Shown here piece by piece: positions 44,631-51,859 of a stretch of 64,000 bases of DNA; position 1 is the stretch's first letter, and each line of letters starts with the position of its first letter. The position numbers were made by a program, and so were the translations under genes. The notes beneath the pieces were generated by a model that ran no database searches, was not told the origin of the DNA, and saw nothing but the letters and a program-made list of their open reading frames with translations. This stretch comes from Scleromatobacter humisilvae (GTDB lineage: Bacteria; Pseudomonadota; Gammaproteobacteria; Burkholderiales; Burkholderiaceae_C), in the NCBI RefSeq assembly GCF_023231945.1, contig NZ_JAJLJH010000001.1, forward strand, positions 1,612,001-1,676,000, read 5' to 3'.

Positions 44631-45709
44631 CGAGCCCGGATCCCTGCGCTGGCGGCCATCGTCTTGTTCCAGACCGCCGCGCATTGCGGCCCGCAGCGCT
44701 GCAGCCAGCGCGGCAGCACCGTGGCGGCGAAGATCTCGCGCCGCAGGCGTTCGTCGGCGGGCGAGGTCGGCACTTCCTTCATGTGGCCCGGCTTGCCGGC
44801 CTTGCAGGTCGGCGCGCCGATGTTGCAGGCGATGCCGTCGGCGGTGTCGCGCTCGGACTCGTCCCACACCTCGCGCTCGACGCGCGGCAGCTCACGCTTG
44901 AGCAGCGTGCGCAGGTCGGCGGGCAACGCGTTCCACGCCGCGCCGTTGGCCGCGAACATCGACAGGCCCCAGCTGATGGCCATCGGGTGGATGTGCGTGG
45001 TGATGTCGGGCAGGCCGACGATGTTGCCCGACATGGTGCCGGTGACGGCGCAGTCGATCTCGTCGCGCTTGAGGTAGGGCACGATGTCGTTGAAGCCGGT
45101 GGTGACCGCCTTGCCGCCGAGCGCCTCGATGAGGTCGGCCTGCGCCGGGCCGGAGGTGCGCACGCGCAGGCCCTTGACGTCCTTCAGGCCGGCGAGCGGC
45201 TTGTTGCAGAAGAGAACCTGGGCCGGATAGACATACACCGCCAGCACCTCGATGCCGTAGCGCTGGCGCATCGTCTCCTCGAGCCAGGGCCGGAAGGCGG
45301 CGAGCGAGCGGCGCATCGAGGCCATGTCGGGGTTCAGGCCGGAGAGGTCGGGCGCGGACAGCTCCGGATCCTTGATGCCGCCCGAGACCTGGATGGTGGC
45401 GAACGGCACCGCGCCGAGCTGCACCAGCGTCAACGCCTCCTGCGCGCGGATGCCGGCACGATCGAACGGGACGATCTCCGCGGTGTAGCGGCCGCCGCTC
45501 AGGCGCGGCAGCTCCGTCTCCCAGAACGGCTTCTCATGCTGGGTGAACGGCTTCAGGCTCGCCAGGCCGCCGACGATGTGCAGGCGCAGCGCCGGCGCGT
45601 CCGCGGCCCGCACCGGGACGGCCATGGCGGCCACCGTGCCCAGCAACGCCAGCCACGCACGACCGCGAAAGCCCAAACCGCTCATGTCGAACCCGATCTT
45701 GTTGGCCAT
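44627..45709 (-). CDS. TRAP-type (DctP family) periplasmic solute-binding protein, orphan
   Basis: Encodes 360 residues; starts at 45709 or at the internal ATG 45685. Signal peptide about 10-35 (LALLGTVAAMAVPVRAAD). DctP fold: LRLHIVGGLASLKPFTQHEKPF at the start, LAGLKDVKGLRVRTSGPAQADLIEALGG near 170-200 with the substrate-binding Arg, and DEIDCAVTGTMSGNIVGLPD near 220. It also has an unusual C-terminal region with cysteines (GIACNIGAPTCKAGKPGH, LQRCGPQCAAVWN). No TRAP permease (DctQ/DctM) is nearby; instead its stop overlaps the start of the histidine kinase gene, suggesting a sensing rather than transport role. Confidence 0.87.
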   Translation of the reverse strand: MANKIGFDMSGLGFRGRAWLALLGTVAAMAVPVRAADAPALRLHIVGGLASLKPFTQHEKPFWETELPRLSGGRYTAEIVPFDRAGIRAQEALTLVQLGAVPFATIQVSGGIKDPELSAPDLSGLNPDMASMRRSLAAFRPWLEETMRQRYGIEVLAVYVYPAQVLFCNKPLAGLKDVKGLRVRTSGPAQADLIEALGGKAVTTGFNDIVPYLKRDEIDCAVTGTMSGNIVGLPDITTHIHPMAISWGLSMFAANGAAWNALPADLRTLLKRELPRVEREVWDESERDTADGIACNIGAPTCKAGKPGHMKEVPTSPADERLRREIFAATVLPRWLQRCGPQCAAVWNKTMAASAGIRAR

Positions 45710-45806
45710 CGTCCCGGGACGCCGAAGGGCCTGCCCCGGGCCCTCGTCACGCGCAAGCGCGACAGTCCATAGCGTACTCCCGTCTCGCGCCCGGGCTCTA
45801 CCGCGA

Positions 45807-46919
45807 TCAGGCGAGCCGCAACAAGAGCAGCGTTGCCGTGGCGGATGCCACGCCCACGAGGCCGGCGGCCCACGGCGGCAGGCGGCGGTCGAGCACCGCG
45901 CCGATCGCCCACAACCCGGCCACCAGCGCCGCCGCGACGCCGGCGAGCGCCGCGCGCCCGAGGTCGTCGGCGCGCCACAGCAGCCCGCCCGTGCAGGCCG
46001 TCGACACCAGGAACAGCGCGACGGCCGCGGCCGCCTGCGCGCGCGCGACGCGCGCGTCGACGGGAACCTCCTTCGGCGTGGCCGCCGGCGCGCCGGCCGG
46101 CGCCCACGACGGCGAGCGGAACAACACGCCCAGCCGGTCGCGCCAGCCGCGCGCGCGGCCCACCTTGCGCCACAGGTCGACGTAGTTCACGCTCACCGCA
46201 TGCAACGGATCCCAGCCGGCCAGCGGCACGACGGTGCCGTAGACGCACGGCTCGGACTCCGGCTCGAAGGTGCCGAACAGCCGATCCCAGACGACCAGGA
46301 TCGCGCCATAGTTGCGATCGAGGTAGCGCGCGTTGGTCGCATGGTGGACGCGATGGTTGGACGGCGTCGACAGCCAGCGATCGAGCGGCCCCAGCGAGCC
46401 GATGTGCTCGGTGTGGATCCAGAACTGGTAGAACAGGACGACGATCCCCGCGAGCGCGAACTGCGCCGGCGGCACGCCCGCGACGGCCATCGGCAGGAAG
46501 AACGGCCAGCCCGACAACGCATACGCGCTCTCCTGGCGCAGCGCCGTCGACAGGTTGAAGCGCCGGCTCTGGTGATGCACGACGTGCGCGGCCCAGAACA
46601 GCGCGCTCTCGTGCGAGACGCGATGCAGCCAGTAGTCGCAGAAGTCGTACAGCAGCACCGCCAGCACGACGCCTTCCCAGTGCTGCCACAGCGCGGCGTG
46701 CGGCGTCAGCGTCAGGAACGGGAAGGCCAGCGCGTACAGGCCGATCTGGATCAGCTGCGTGCAGGCCGCCACGACCTGGCTCAGCAGGCCCTGGCTGAGG
46801 CTGGCCAGCGTGTCGGCCAGGCCGTAGTTGTTGCGGCCGCGCGCGAGGCCCCAGCCGAACTCGATCGCCATCAGCAGGCCGAAGACCGGCAGCGCGTAGA
46901 GGACGATGTCGTCGGTCAC
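45807..46919 (-). CDS. Sterol desaturase/fatty acid hydroxylase superfamily membrane enzyme
   Basis: Encodes 370 residues with at least four membrane helices in the first 200 residues and about four more in the last 100. The di-iron histidine motifs are present: HRVSH (99-103), HVVHH (112-116), and SNHRVHHATN further on, with a downstream GTFEPE segment. Enzymes of this family use O2 to hydroxylate or desaturate lipid chains. The extra C-terminal helices (VARAQAAAAVALFLVSTACTGG and later) are not part of the core domain. Last gene of a five-gene operon with ketoacyl synthase and ACP, so a fatty-acyl product is the probable substrate; sterols are unlikely. Confidence 0.88.
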   Translation of the reverse strand: MTDDIVLYALPVFGLLMAIEFGWGLARGRNNYGLADTLASLSQGLLSQVVAACTQLIQIGLYALAFPFLTLTPHAALWQHWEGVVLAVLLYDFCDYWLHRVSHESALFWAAHVVHHQSRRFNLSTALRQESAYALSGWPFFLPMAVAGVPPAQFALAGIVVLFYQFWIHTEHIGSLGPLDRWLSTPSNHRVHHATNARYLDRNYGAILVVWDRLFGTFEPESEPCVYGTVVPLAGWDPLHAVSVNYVDLWRKVGRARGWRDRLGVLFRSPSWAPAGAPAATPKEVPVDARVARAQAAAAVALFLVSTACTGGLLWRADDLGRAALAGVAAALVAGLWAIGAVLDRRLPPWAAGLVGVASATATLLLLRLA

Positions 46920-46929
46920 GAGCGGTCGC

Positions 46930-47616
46930 TCACTTGAAGCGCCACGCGAGCGCGAGCAGCGCCGACGTGTGCGCGCGCGCGTCCACGCGCGGGCTGGCGC
47001 GCACCGCGTCGTCGAACGGCTCCCATTGCACGTGGGCCAGCAGCACCCAGGTGTCGGCGAACGGCAGCTCGCCGGAGAGCTGCAGCACCGGTGTCGTCGA
47101 GGCGGCGTGGACGTCGTACAGATGCGCGTCGTAGCGCGCGCTGCGGCGCGTCACGCCGGCCTGCGGATAGAGCGTCAGCGGCCCGACGGGGAGTTCGGCC
47201 GCGTACGAGGCCTCCAGCAGCGTGCCGCACGAGACGGTGTCGACGAACGCGTCGACGAAGACGCCGCCCCAGGGCGTCTCCTGGAACGTGCCCAGGCCGA
47301 CGGGCCGCGGGTTCGTGCGATGCGCCAGGCCCGGGCCGTCGGCATCCGTGCCCTCGGTGCTGACGCGGCCGACGAGCTCCAGCGCGCCCCAGCCGACGGG
47401 CAGCGTCTTGACGCCGAAGGTGTCCTCGCGCACGAACAGGCGGCCGTAGTCGCCGTACGCGTACGGCAGCGCCCAGGTGCGCGCCGATGCGCCGGGTGCG
47501 CTGGCCTGCGTGCGTTCGACGCCCAGCCCCAGGTCGCCGACGTAGTGCGGCGCGTCGCCGGCCCGCGCGGCCGCGGCCGTCAACAGGGTCGCCAGGACGA
47601 GGCCGCATGCGCGCAT
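46930..47616 (-). CDS. Putative outer-membrane beta-barrel protein, MipA/OmpV-like
   Basis: Encodes 228 residues from an ATG at 47616 (a GTG one codon earlier is possible). Signal peptide about 1-19 (TLLTAAAARAG). The mature sequence alternates polar and hydrophobic residues in strands such as YAYGDYGRLFVRED, LEASYAAEL, SALLALAWRFK, and ends in aromatic-basic WRFK, as barrels do. The pattern ALPYAYGDYGRLF and PQAGVTRRSARYDAHLYDV resembles MipA/OmpV proteins, but this is not certain. Located 7 bp after the ketoacyl synthase gene and 10 bp before the hydroxylase gene; it could export or insert the lipid made by the operon. Confidence 0.65.
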   Translation of the reverse strand: MRACGLVLATLLTAAAARAGDAPHYVGDLGLGVERTQASAPGASARTWALPYAYGDYGRLFVREDTFGVKTLPVGWGALELVGRVSTEGTDADGPGLAHRTNPRPVGLGTFQETPWGGVFVDAFVDTVSCGTLLEASYAAELPVGPLTLYPQAGVTRRSARYDAHLYDVHAASTTPVLQLSGELPFADTWVLLAHVQWEPFDDAVRASPRVDARAHTSALLALAWRFK

Positions 47617-47623
47617 CACCGCA

Positions 47624-48835
47624 TCACGCGCGGCTGAACACCAGCGCCACGTTGGTGCCGCCGAACGCGAACGAGTTGCTGATGGCGTGCGCCAGGCCCG
47701 GCGCGCGCTGGCCTTCTCCGAGCACGTGGGCCAGGCCGGCGCAGCGCGCGTCGATGCTGGTGACGCCCAGCGTCGCCGGCACGACGCGCGACTGCAGCGC
47801 CATCACCGTCAACGCGGCCTCCAGCGCGCCGCCGGCGCCCAGCAGGTGGCCGTGGGCGGCCTTGGTGGAGCTGACGCGCAGCGCCGGCGCGTGCTCGCCC
47901 CAGACCTCGCGCAAGGCCTCGCATTCGACCGGATCGCCGGCGGCGGTCGCCGTGCCGTGCGCATTGCAGTAGCCGACGTCGGCCGGCGCGAGGCCGCTCG
48001 CCGCCAGCGCCGCGCGCAGCGTCGCCACCTGGCCGCGCTTTTGCGGATTGGTCAGGTGCAGCGCGTCGCAGCGAACGGCCGATCCGGCCAGCCAGGCGCG
48101 CGGCGGCGTCGCGAGATCGTCCTCGCGCCGCAGCACGAAGAACGCGGCGCCCTCGCCCAGCACGAGGCCGCTGCGATCCGCCGAGAACGGGCGGCAGCTG
48201 CGCGTGGGGTCGTCGGCGTCGGGCGGCGCCAGCGTGCGCAGCGCCTGCCACGCGGCGACCGTGCCGCGCGCCAGCGGCGCCTCGACGCCGCCGCAGATCG
48301 CGATGTCGATCTCGCCGCGCCGCAACGCATGCGCCGCCTCGGCGATCGCGACCGAGCTGGATGCGCAGGCCACCGCGTAGGTCAGCACGGGGCCGCGGAT
48401 GTCCGCGTGGATCGCCACGACCGCGGCCGCGCCGTTGACCATGCCCGCCGGCACCGTCAGCGGCGGGATGCGGCCGCCGCCGTACAACGCGGCGAAGCCG
48501 GCGTCCAGCGTGGCCGCGCCGCCCATGCCGGTGCCCAGGTAGAGGCCGACGCGTTCGGGGTCGGACCAGGCATCGATGCCGGCCTCGGCCAGCGCCTTGC
48601 GCACCGCGCCCAGCGCCATCTGGCTGACGCGCTCGGTGCCCACCTGCTGCAGGCGCGACAGCACCGTCGACACGTCGGACGTGACCTGCGCCGCCGCGAT
48701 GTCGGGCAGGCCGTCGAACGACATCCGGCCGACCGCGCCCTGGCCCGCGAGCAGGCGTTGCCAGGCGTCCTGCAGCGAGTCGCCGAGCGGGCACGTGACG
48801 CCGATGCCGGCGATGCCAATGCGCGTCGCGGCCAT
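47624..48835 (-). CDS. Beta-ketoacyl-[acyl carrier protein] synthase (FabF/KAS II-like)
   Basis: Encodes 403 residues. Condensing-enzyme thiolase fold with the full Cys-His-His triad: Cys157 (VACASSS), His293 (NAHGTAT) and His330 (KAAHGHLLGAGG), and Lys325. The C-terminal NSFAFGGTN loop, gate of the acyl pocket, is also present. It condenses malonyl-ACP with an acyl primer. Adjacent acyl carrier protein (2 bp upstream) argues for a dedicated secondary pathway rather than housekeeping fatty acid synthesis, whose fabF sits with fabD/fabG/acpP. Chain length and primer are unknown. Confidence 0.92.
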   Translation of the reverse strand: MAATRIGIAGIGVTCPLGDSLQDAWQRLLAGQGAVGRMSFDGLPDIAAAQVTSDVSTVLSRLQQVGTERVSQMALGAVRKALAEAGIDAWSDPERVGLYLGTGMGGAATLDAGFAALYGGGRIPPLTVPAGMVNGAAAVVAIHADIRGPVLTYAVACASSSVAIAEAAHALRRGEIDIAICGGVEAPLARGTVAAWQALRTLAPPDADDPTRSCRPFSADRSGLVLGEGAAFFVLRREDDLATPPRAWLAGSAVRCDALHLTNPQKRGQVATLRAALAASGLAPADVGYCNAHGTATAAGDPVECEALREVWGEHAPALRVSSTKAAHGHLLGAGGALEAALTVMALQSRVVPATLGVTSIDARCAGLAHVLGEGQRAPGLAHAISNSFAFGGTNVALVFSRA

Positions 48836-48837
48836 GT

Positions 48838-49083
48838 TCAGGCCTTGAAGTCGGACGGCGGCAGGCCGTCGATCAGCGTGGCGAGCTGGCGCAGCGTCGT
48901 CACCGTGTGGACGGCCTCGTCCGGCACGGTGACGTGCAGCGCGTCGTCGATCTCGAACATCAGCTCGGCGACCGTCAGCGAGTCGAGGTTGTAGCTCGCG
49001 AACGGCGCGTCGGGGTCGATGGCGGCGATCTCCACGCCGAACTTGTCGTGGATCAGGTGCGTGAGGCGATCGAGCGTGGTCAT
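48838..49083 (-). CDS. Acyl carrier protein
   Basis: Encodes 81 residues of the phosphopantetheine-binding four-helix fold. The attachment site is Ser35 in NLDSLT, with the following helix VAELMFEIDDAL. The DSL is preceded by Asn-Leu rather than the Gly-Ala of housekeeping AcpP (GADSLD), fitting a specialised carrier. Its ATG overlaps the stop of a 21-residue mini-ORF from the 62-bp repeat array just upstream, so its translation may depend on ribosomes passing through the repeats. KAS gene follows at 2 bp. Confidence 0.92.
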   Translation of the reverse strand: MTTLDRLTHLIHDKFGVEIAAIDPDAPFASYNLDSLTVAELMFEIDDALHVTVPDEAVHTVTTLRQLATLIDGLPPSDFKA

Positions 49084-49269
49084 GGTGATGTCTTCGTCCT
49101 GCGGACTTCGATGCGAGCGCCTTCGGGCGGCCGGGCGGCGCTCATGGTGATGTCTTCGTCCTGCGGACTTCGATGCGAGCGCCTGCTGGCGGCCGGGCGG
49201 CGCTCATGGTGATGTCTTCGTCCTGCGGACTTCGATGCGAGCGCCTGCTGGCGGCCGGGCGGCGCTCAT
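49080..49269 (-). other. Three ATGA-linked 21-residue mini-ORFs
   Basis: On the minus strand three open frames run 49269-49204, 49207-49142 and 49145-49080. Each encodes 21 residues beginning MSAARPP and ending RRTKTSP; the third differs by Ala to Glu at residue 8. Each starts with an ATG inside an ATGA that also holds the stop of the frame before it: the hydrolase stop overlaps the first, and the third overlaps the acyl carrier protein start. The chain therefore links hydrolase to ACP through four ATGA junctions. The peptides are basic and have no recognised family; they may be translated only as relay frames. Confidence 0.5.
49081..49266. repeat. Three tandem direct repeats of 62 bp
   Basis: Copies begin at 49081, 49143 and 49205 and are identical except for a few bases (CTTCGGG in the first versus CTGCTGG in the other two around the centre). 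A 7-base remnant of a fourth starts at 49267. The period, 62, is not a multiple of 3, so each copy moves the minus-strand frame, and this is exactly what keeps the ATGA start/stop overlaps in register. Located between the hydrolase and ACP genes. Confidence 0.95.
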
Positions 49270-50144
49270 GGTGCGGTCGCCGCTTCCACGACGTCGAAAG
49301 TGGAGGAGAGGTCGTCGATGAACGGCACGCTGTCGGCCGGCGCGGCGTCCAGGCCCTGCAGGAAGGCGCTGAGCCGATCGGCCACCAGGTGGCGGTCGTT
49401 GTCGGCGGTGATCATGTGGTAGCTGTTCTCCAGCACGTGCAGGCTCAGCAGGCCGGTGGGCACCCGCGCGATCGCCTGGCGCACGCTGGCGAGGCGGCAG
49501 ATCTCGTCCTCGCGCGCATGCTGGACCTGCACCGGATGCGCGAGCTCGGGCAGCAGCGTGCGCACGCGCGCCGACAGCCGCTCGCTCTCGCGCACCGCGC
49601 GCAGCGGCACCGCGCCGGGGCCGACCAGCGAGGTCTCGCCGGCCGCGAGCTGCGCGCGAATGAGCTGGCGCATGCGCTCGTTGCGCAGGCCGTAGGGCTC
49701 GCGCTCGCGCATCGAGAAGAAGCCCGTGATGCCGGTGGCATACGCGAGCGAACGCAGCGCATACCACCAGGGCAGCGCCCAGCCGTCGTACGCGAACAGC
49801 GGCGACAGCAGCGCGAAGCCCCGCAGCCCGGCGCGCGGTCGTTCGGCGGCGACGGCCAGCGCGAGCATCGCGCCGGTGCACAGGCCGCCCAGCACGTAGG
49901 GCTCGGGCGACTCGGCCTCGAGCTGGTCCAGGCAGCGGCCGGCGGCGGCGACCCAGTCCTGCCAGCGCGCCGCGTCGGCCAGCAGGCCGGCGCTGTAGCC
50001 GGGCAGCTCGGGCGCGTGCAGGCGCACGCCGTGGCGCCGCAGCGGGTGGGTCAGGAAGCCGAATTCCTTCGGGCTGCTGGCCAGGCCATGGAACAGGACG
50101 AGGCGGGTCGGGCGGCCTTGCCAGGCGGGTTCGGGAGACTTCAT
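49266..50144 (-). CDS. Alpha/beta hydrolase with Cys in the nucleophile position
   Basis: Encodes 292 residues, no signal peptide. The alpha/beta fold is shown by RLVLFHGLASSPKEF (oxyanion HG at 19-20), APELPGYSAG near 44-53, and the nucleophile elbow GLCTG (87-91) in which Cys89 stands where Ser is usual. Acid and base candidates are Asp214 (AREDEI) and His244 (SYHMI). As first gene of an operon with ACP and ketoacyl synthase it could be an acyl-ACP thioesterase or acyltransferase with a cysteine nucleophile, which would favour thioester exchange. Its stop overlaps the first mini-ORF start. That activity is inference. Confidence 0.85.
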   Translation of the reverse strand: MKSPEPAWQGRPTRLVLFHGLASSPKEFGFLTHPLRRHGVRLHAPELPGYSAGLLADAARWQDWVAAAGRCLDQLEAESPEPYVLGGLCTGAMLALAVAAERPRAGLRGFALLSPLFAYDGWALPWWYALRSLAYATGITGFFSMREREPYGLRNERMRQLIRAQLAAGETSLVGPGAVPLRAVRESERLSARVRTLLPELAHPVQVQHAREDEICRLASVRQAIARVPTGLLSLHVLENSYHMITADNDRHLVADRLSAFLQGLDAAPADSVPFIDDLSSTFDVVEAATAP

Positions 50145-50447
50145 GTCGACATCGAAAACGGAGTTCTTGCCACGCGATCGACGACAGACTCGCCTCCAAT
50201 GTGACAGTTCAATTGTCGGTGTTCACCCTGATCAACGCGTTCAGCGCCCGGCAAGATCGGCGCAAGGAAGCTGTCGATTTGCTGTCGATCCCGCGGGGCG
50301 GAAGGAATTCACTGTCGGCGGGGCGCGCGATGCCGCGGCACTAAAGACAAACGCGGGTCGCGCCGATAAGAAGAGGAACGGCAAGCGTCCGGTCGCGTGA
50401 AAACGCGGCGCCCGCGCCTGCTTTTCCAACGCTTGCGGAAGGCTCCG
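50145..50447. other. Divergent intergenic region with recurrent TGTCG motifs
   Basis: This 303-bp region separates the lipid operon from the gene at 50448. It is less GC-rich than the genes. An imperfect dyad GACAGTTCAATTGTC (50203-50217, GACA/TGTC arms) and further CTGTCGA, CTGTCGA and ACTGTCGG copies at about 50268-50320 are seen. Short frames here are unsupported. Probably the promoters of both directions. Confidence 0.35.
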
Positions 50448-50900
50448 ATGAGTCAGGCCAGACCACGTCAGTACCTGGGCGCGCTCCGCGCTGCCATCAC
50501 CGCCGCCAAGGCGGCCAACGCCTCGCGCACCGCGGCCTATCACCTGCTTCCTAACGGCATCAGCTGCAAGATGGATTGGGCCGGCTGGAGCGACCCGTTC
50601 TACAACGCCACGGCGCGCCAGCAAGCGCTGCTCGACGTCCTGCAGGACCTGCTGGACGGCGGCGAGACCCACGTCCCGACGATCGCGCTGAAGACGGCGC
50701 TGCGCCTCGAGATCCCCGAGTCCGAGATCCTGCGCAGCCGCGACAACCTCTGCGCGGACGGCGAGACCGGCTACTTCTTCGACGACGTGATGCACGCGCT
50801 GTACCTGCTCGACGCGCAGGACACCGAACAGGTCTTCTACGGCCTGATCGACCGGCTGATGCAGCCGCAATGCGTCCGCGCGGGGCTCGCCACGCGCTGA
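50448..50900 (+). CDS. Hypothetical protein, 150 residues
   Basis: The ATG at 50448 has GGAAGG six bases upstream. No signal peptide or membrane segment; the sequence (RQYLGALRAAITAAKAANAS, QQALLDVLQDLLDGGETHVP, DDVMHALYLLDAQDTEQVFYGLIDRLM) is helical and acidic toward the C-terminus. I recognise no family. Codon use is like its neighbours, so it is a real gene. It stands alone, 76 bp before the FecR-like gene, and could share regulation with it through the TGTCG motifs found before both. Confidence 0.6.
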   Translation: MSQARPRQYLGALRAAITAAKAANASRTAAYHLLPNGISCKMDWAGWSDPFYNATARQQALLDVLQDLLDGGETHVPTIALKTALRLEIPESEILRSRDNLCADGETGYFFDDVMHALYLLDAQDTEQVFYGLIDRLMQPQCVRAGLATR

Positions 50901-50976
50901 CCGCCTGTCGGCCGGCGCGTCAATACCGGCGACAAGTCACACCGCACTGTCGCGCGAGGTCGCCATAATCGGCGAC

Positions 50977-51837
50977 ATGCCGTCGAACCGCCTCCGCCAT
51001 TTCCTGGCCGCCCTGCTGGCCGGCTGCGCCCTCGCAGCCGCGGCCGCCCCGCGCGCGCCGCTGGTCACGATGCTCGATGGCGACGCCACGCTGCTGCGCG
51101 ACGGCGCCCGCTTCGCGCTGGCCGAGGGCGTGCGCCTGCAGGCCGGCGACCTCCTCGCCACCGGCCCGAACACCCGCCTGCTGCGCATCGAGTTCGCCGG
51201 CGGCCTGGGCCTGGCCTTCGGGCCCGGCAGCCGCGCGATGATCACGCCCGACCTCGGCAACGACATGCGTGGCGGCGTCTACCTGCTGTCCGGCTGGGTC
51301 AAGCTGGCCGCGCCGGCCGGCGTCTCAGGCGCCGTGCGCAGCCGCGTGGCGGACACCGACACCACCGCCGGCACGCTGATCCTGTCCGTCCAGCCCGACG
51401 CCGCCGAGGCCTTCGCCGAGACCGGCCCCTCGCGCGTGCAGCCGCGCGCGCCCGACGCTCCCGCGCAGGCGCTGAAGTCGGGCGAGATGCTGACGCTGCC
51501 CACCGGCGGCAAGCCGGTGCTGGCCAAGGGCGCCTCGCCGGCGTTCGTCCAGGCCATGCCGCGCACCTTCATGGACTCGCTGCCGTCGCGGCTGGACAAG
51601 TTCTCCGCCGACGTGCCGCCGCGCAAGCTGGGCGACATGAGCTACGCCGACGCCCAGCCCTGGATCGACGCCGAGCCCCCGCTGCGCCGCGTGTTCGCCG
51701 AGCGCTGGCGCCGCCTGGCCGCCGTGCCGCAGTTCCGCAGCGGCCTCGTCGAGGGACTGAAGTCGCATCCCGAATGGACGCCCATCCTTTATCCGCCCCC
51801 GCCCCCGCGCGCGCCTTCGGCCGCGGCCGCCCACTGA
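50977..51837 (+). CDS. FecR-domain-like periplasmic protein
   Basis: Encodes 286 residues with a signal peptide at about 1-24 (LAGCALAAAAAPRA); the LAGC could be a lipobox. The FecR-like beta domain (about 25-135) shows VTMLDGDATLLRDGARFALAEGVRLQAGDLLAT and LLRIEFAGGLGLAFGPGSRAMI, the typical pattern of a baseline GD/GD turn followed by RLE strands. The remainder is unassigned and ends in a Pro-rich tail. Starts an operon with the haem-binding sensor (22 bp on) and a Ser/Thr kinase, so it may be a periplasmic ligand-sensing or scaffold component. Confidence 0.7.
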   Translation: MPSNRLRHFLAALLAGCALAAAAAPRAPLVTMLDGDATLLRDGARFALAEGVRLQAGDLLATGPNTRLLRIEFAGGLGLAFGPGSRAMITPDLGNDMRGGVYLLSGWVKLAAPAGVSGAVRSRVADTDTTAGTLILSVQPDAAEAFAETGPSRVQPRAPDAPAQALKSGEMLTLPTGGKPVLAKGASPAFVQAMPRTFMDSLPSRLDKFSADVPPRKLGDMSYADAQPWIDAEPPLRRVFAERWRRLAAVPQFRSGLVEGLKSHPEWTPILYPPPPPRAPSAAAAH

Positions 51838-51859
51838 CCTGCCAGCCCCAAGCCAAGCC

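Noticed and set aside
49080-49269. CRISPR array
   Set aside because: The units are contiguous direct repeats with no unique spacers.
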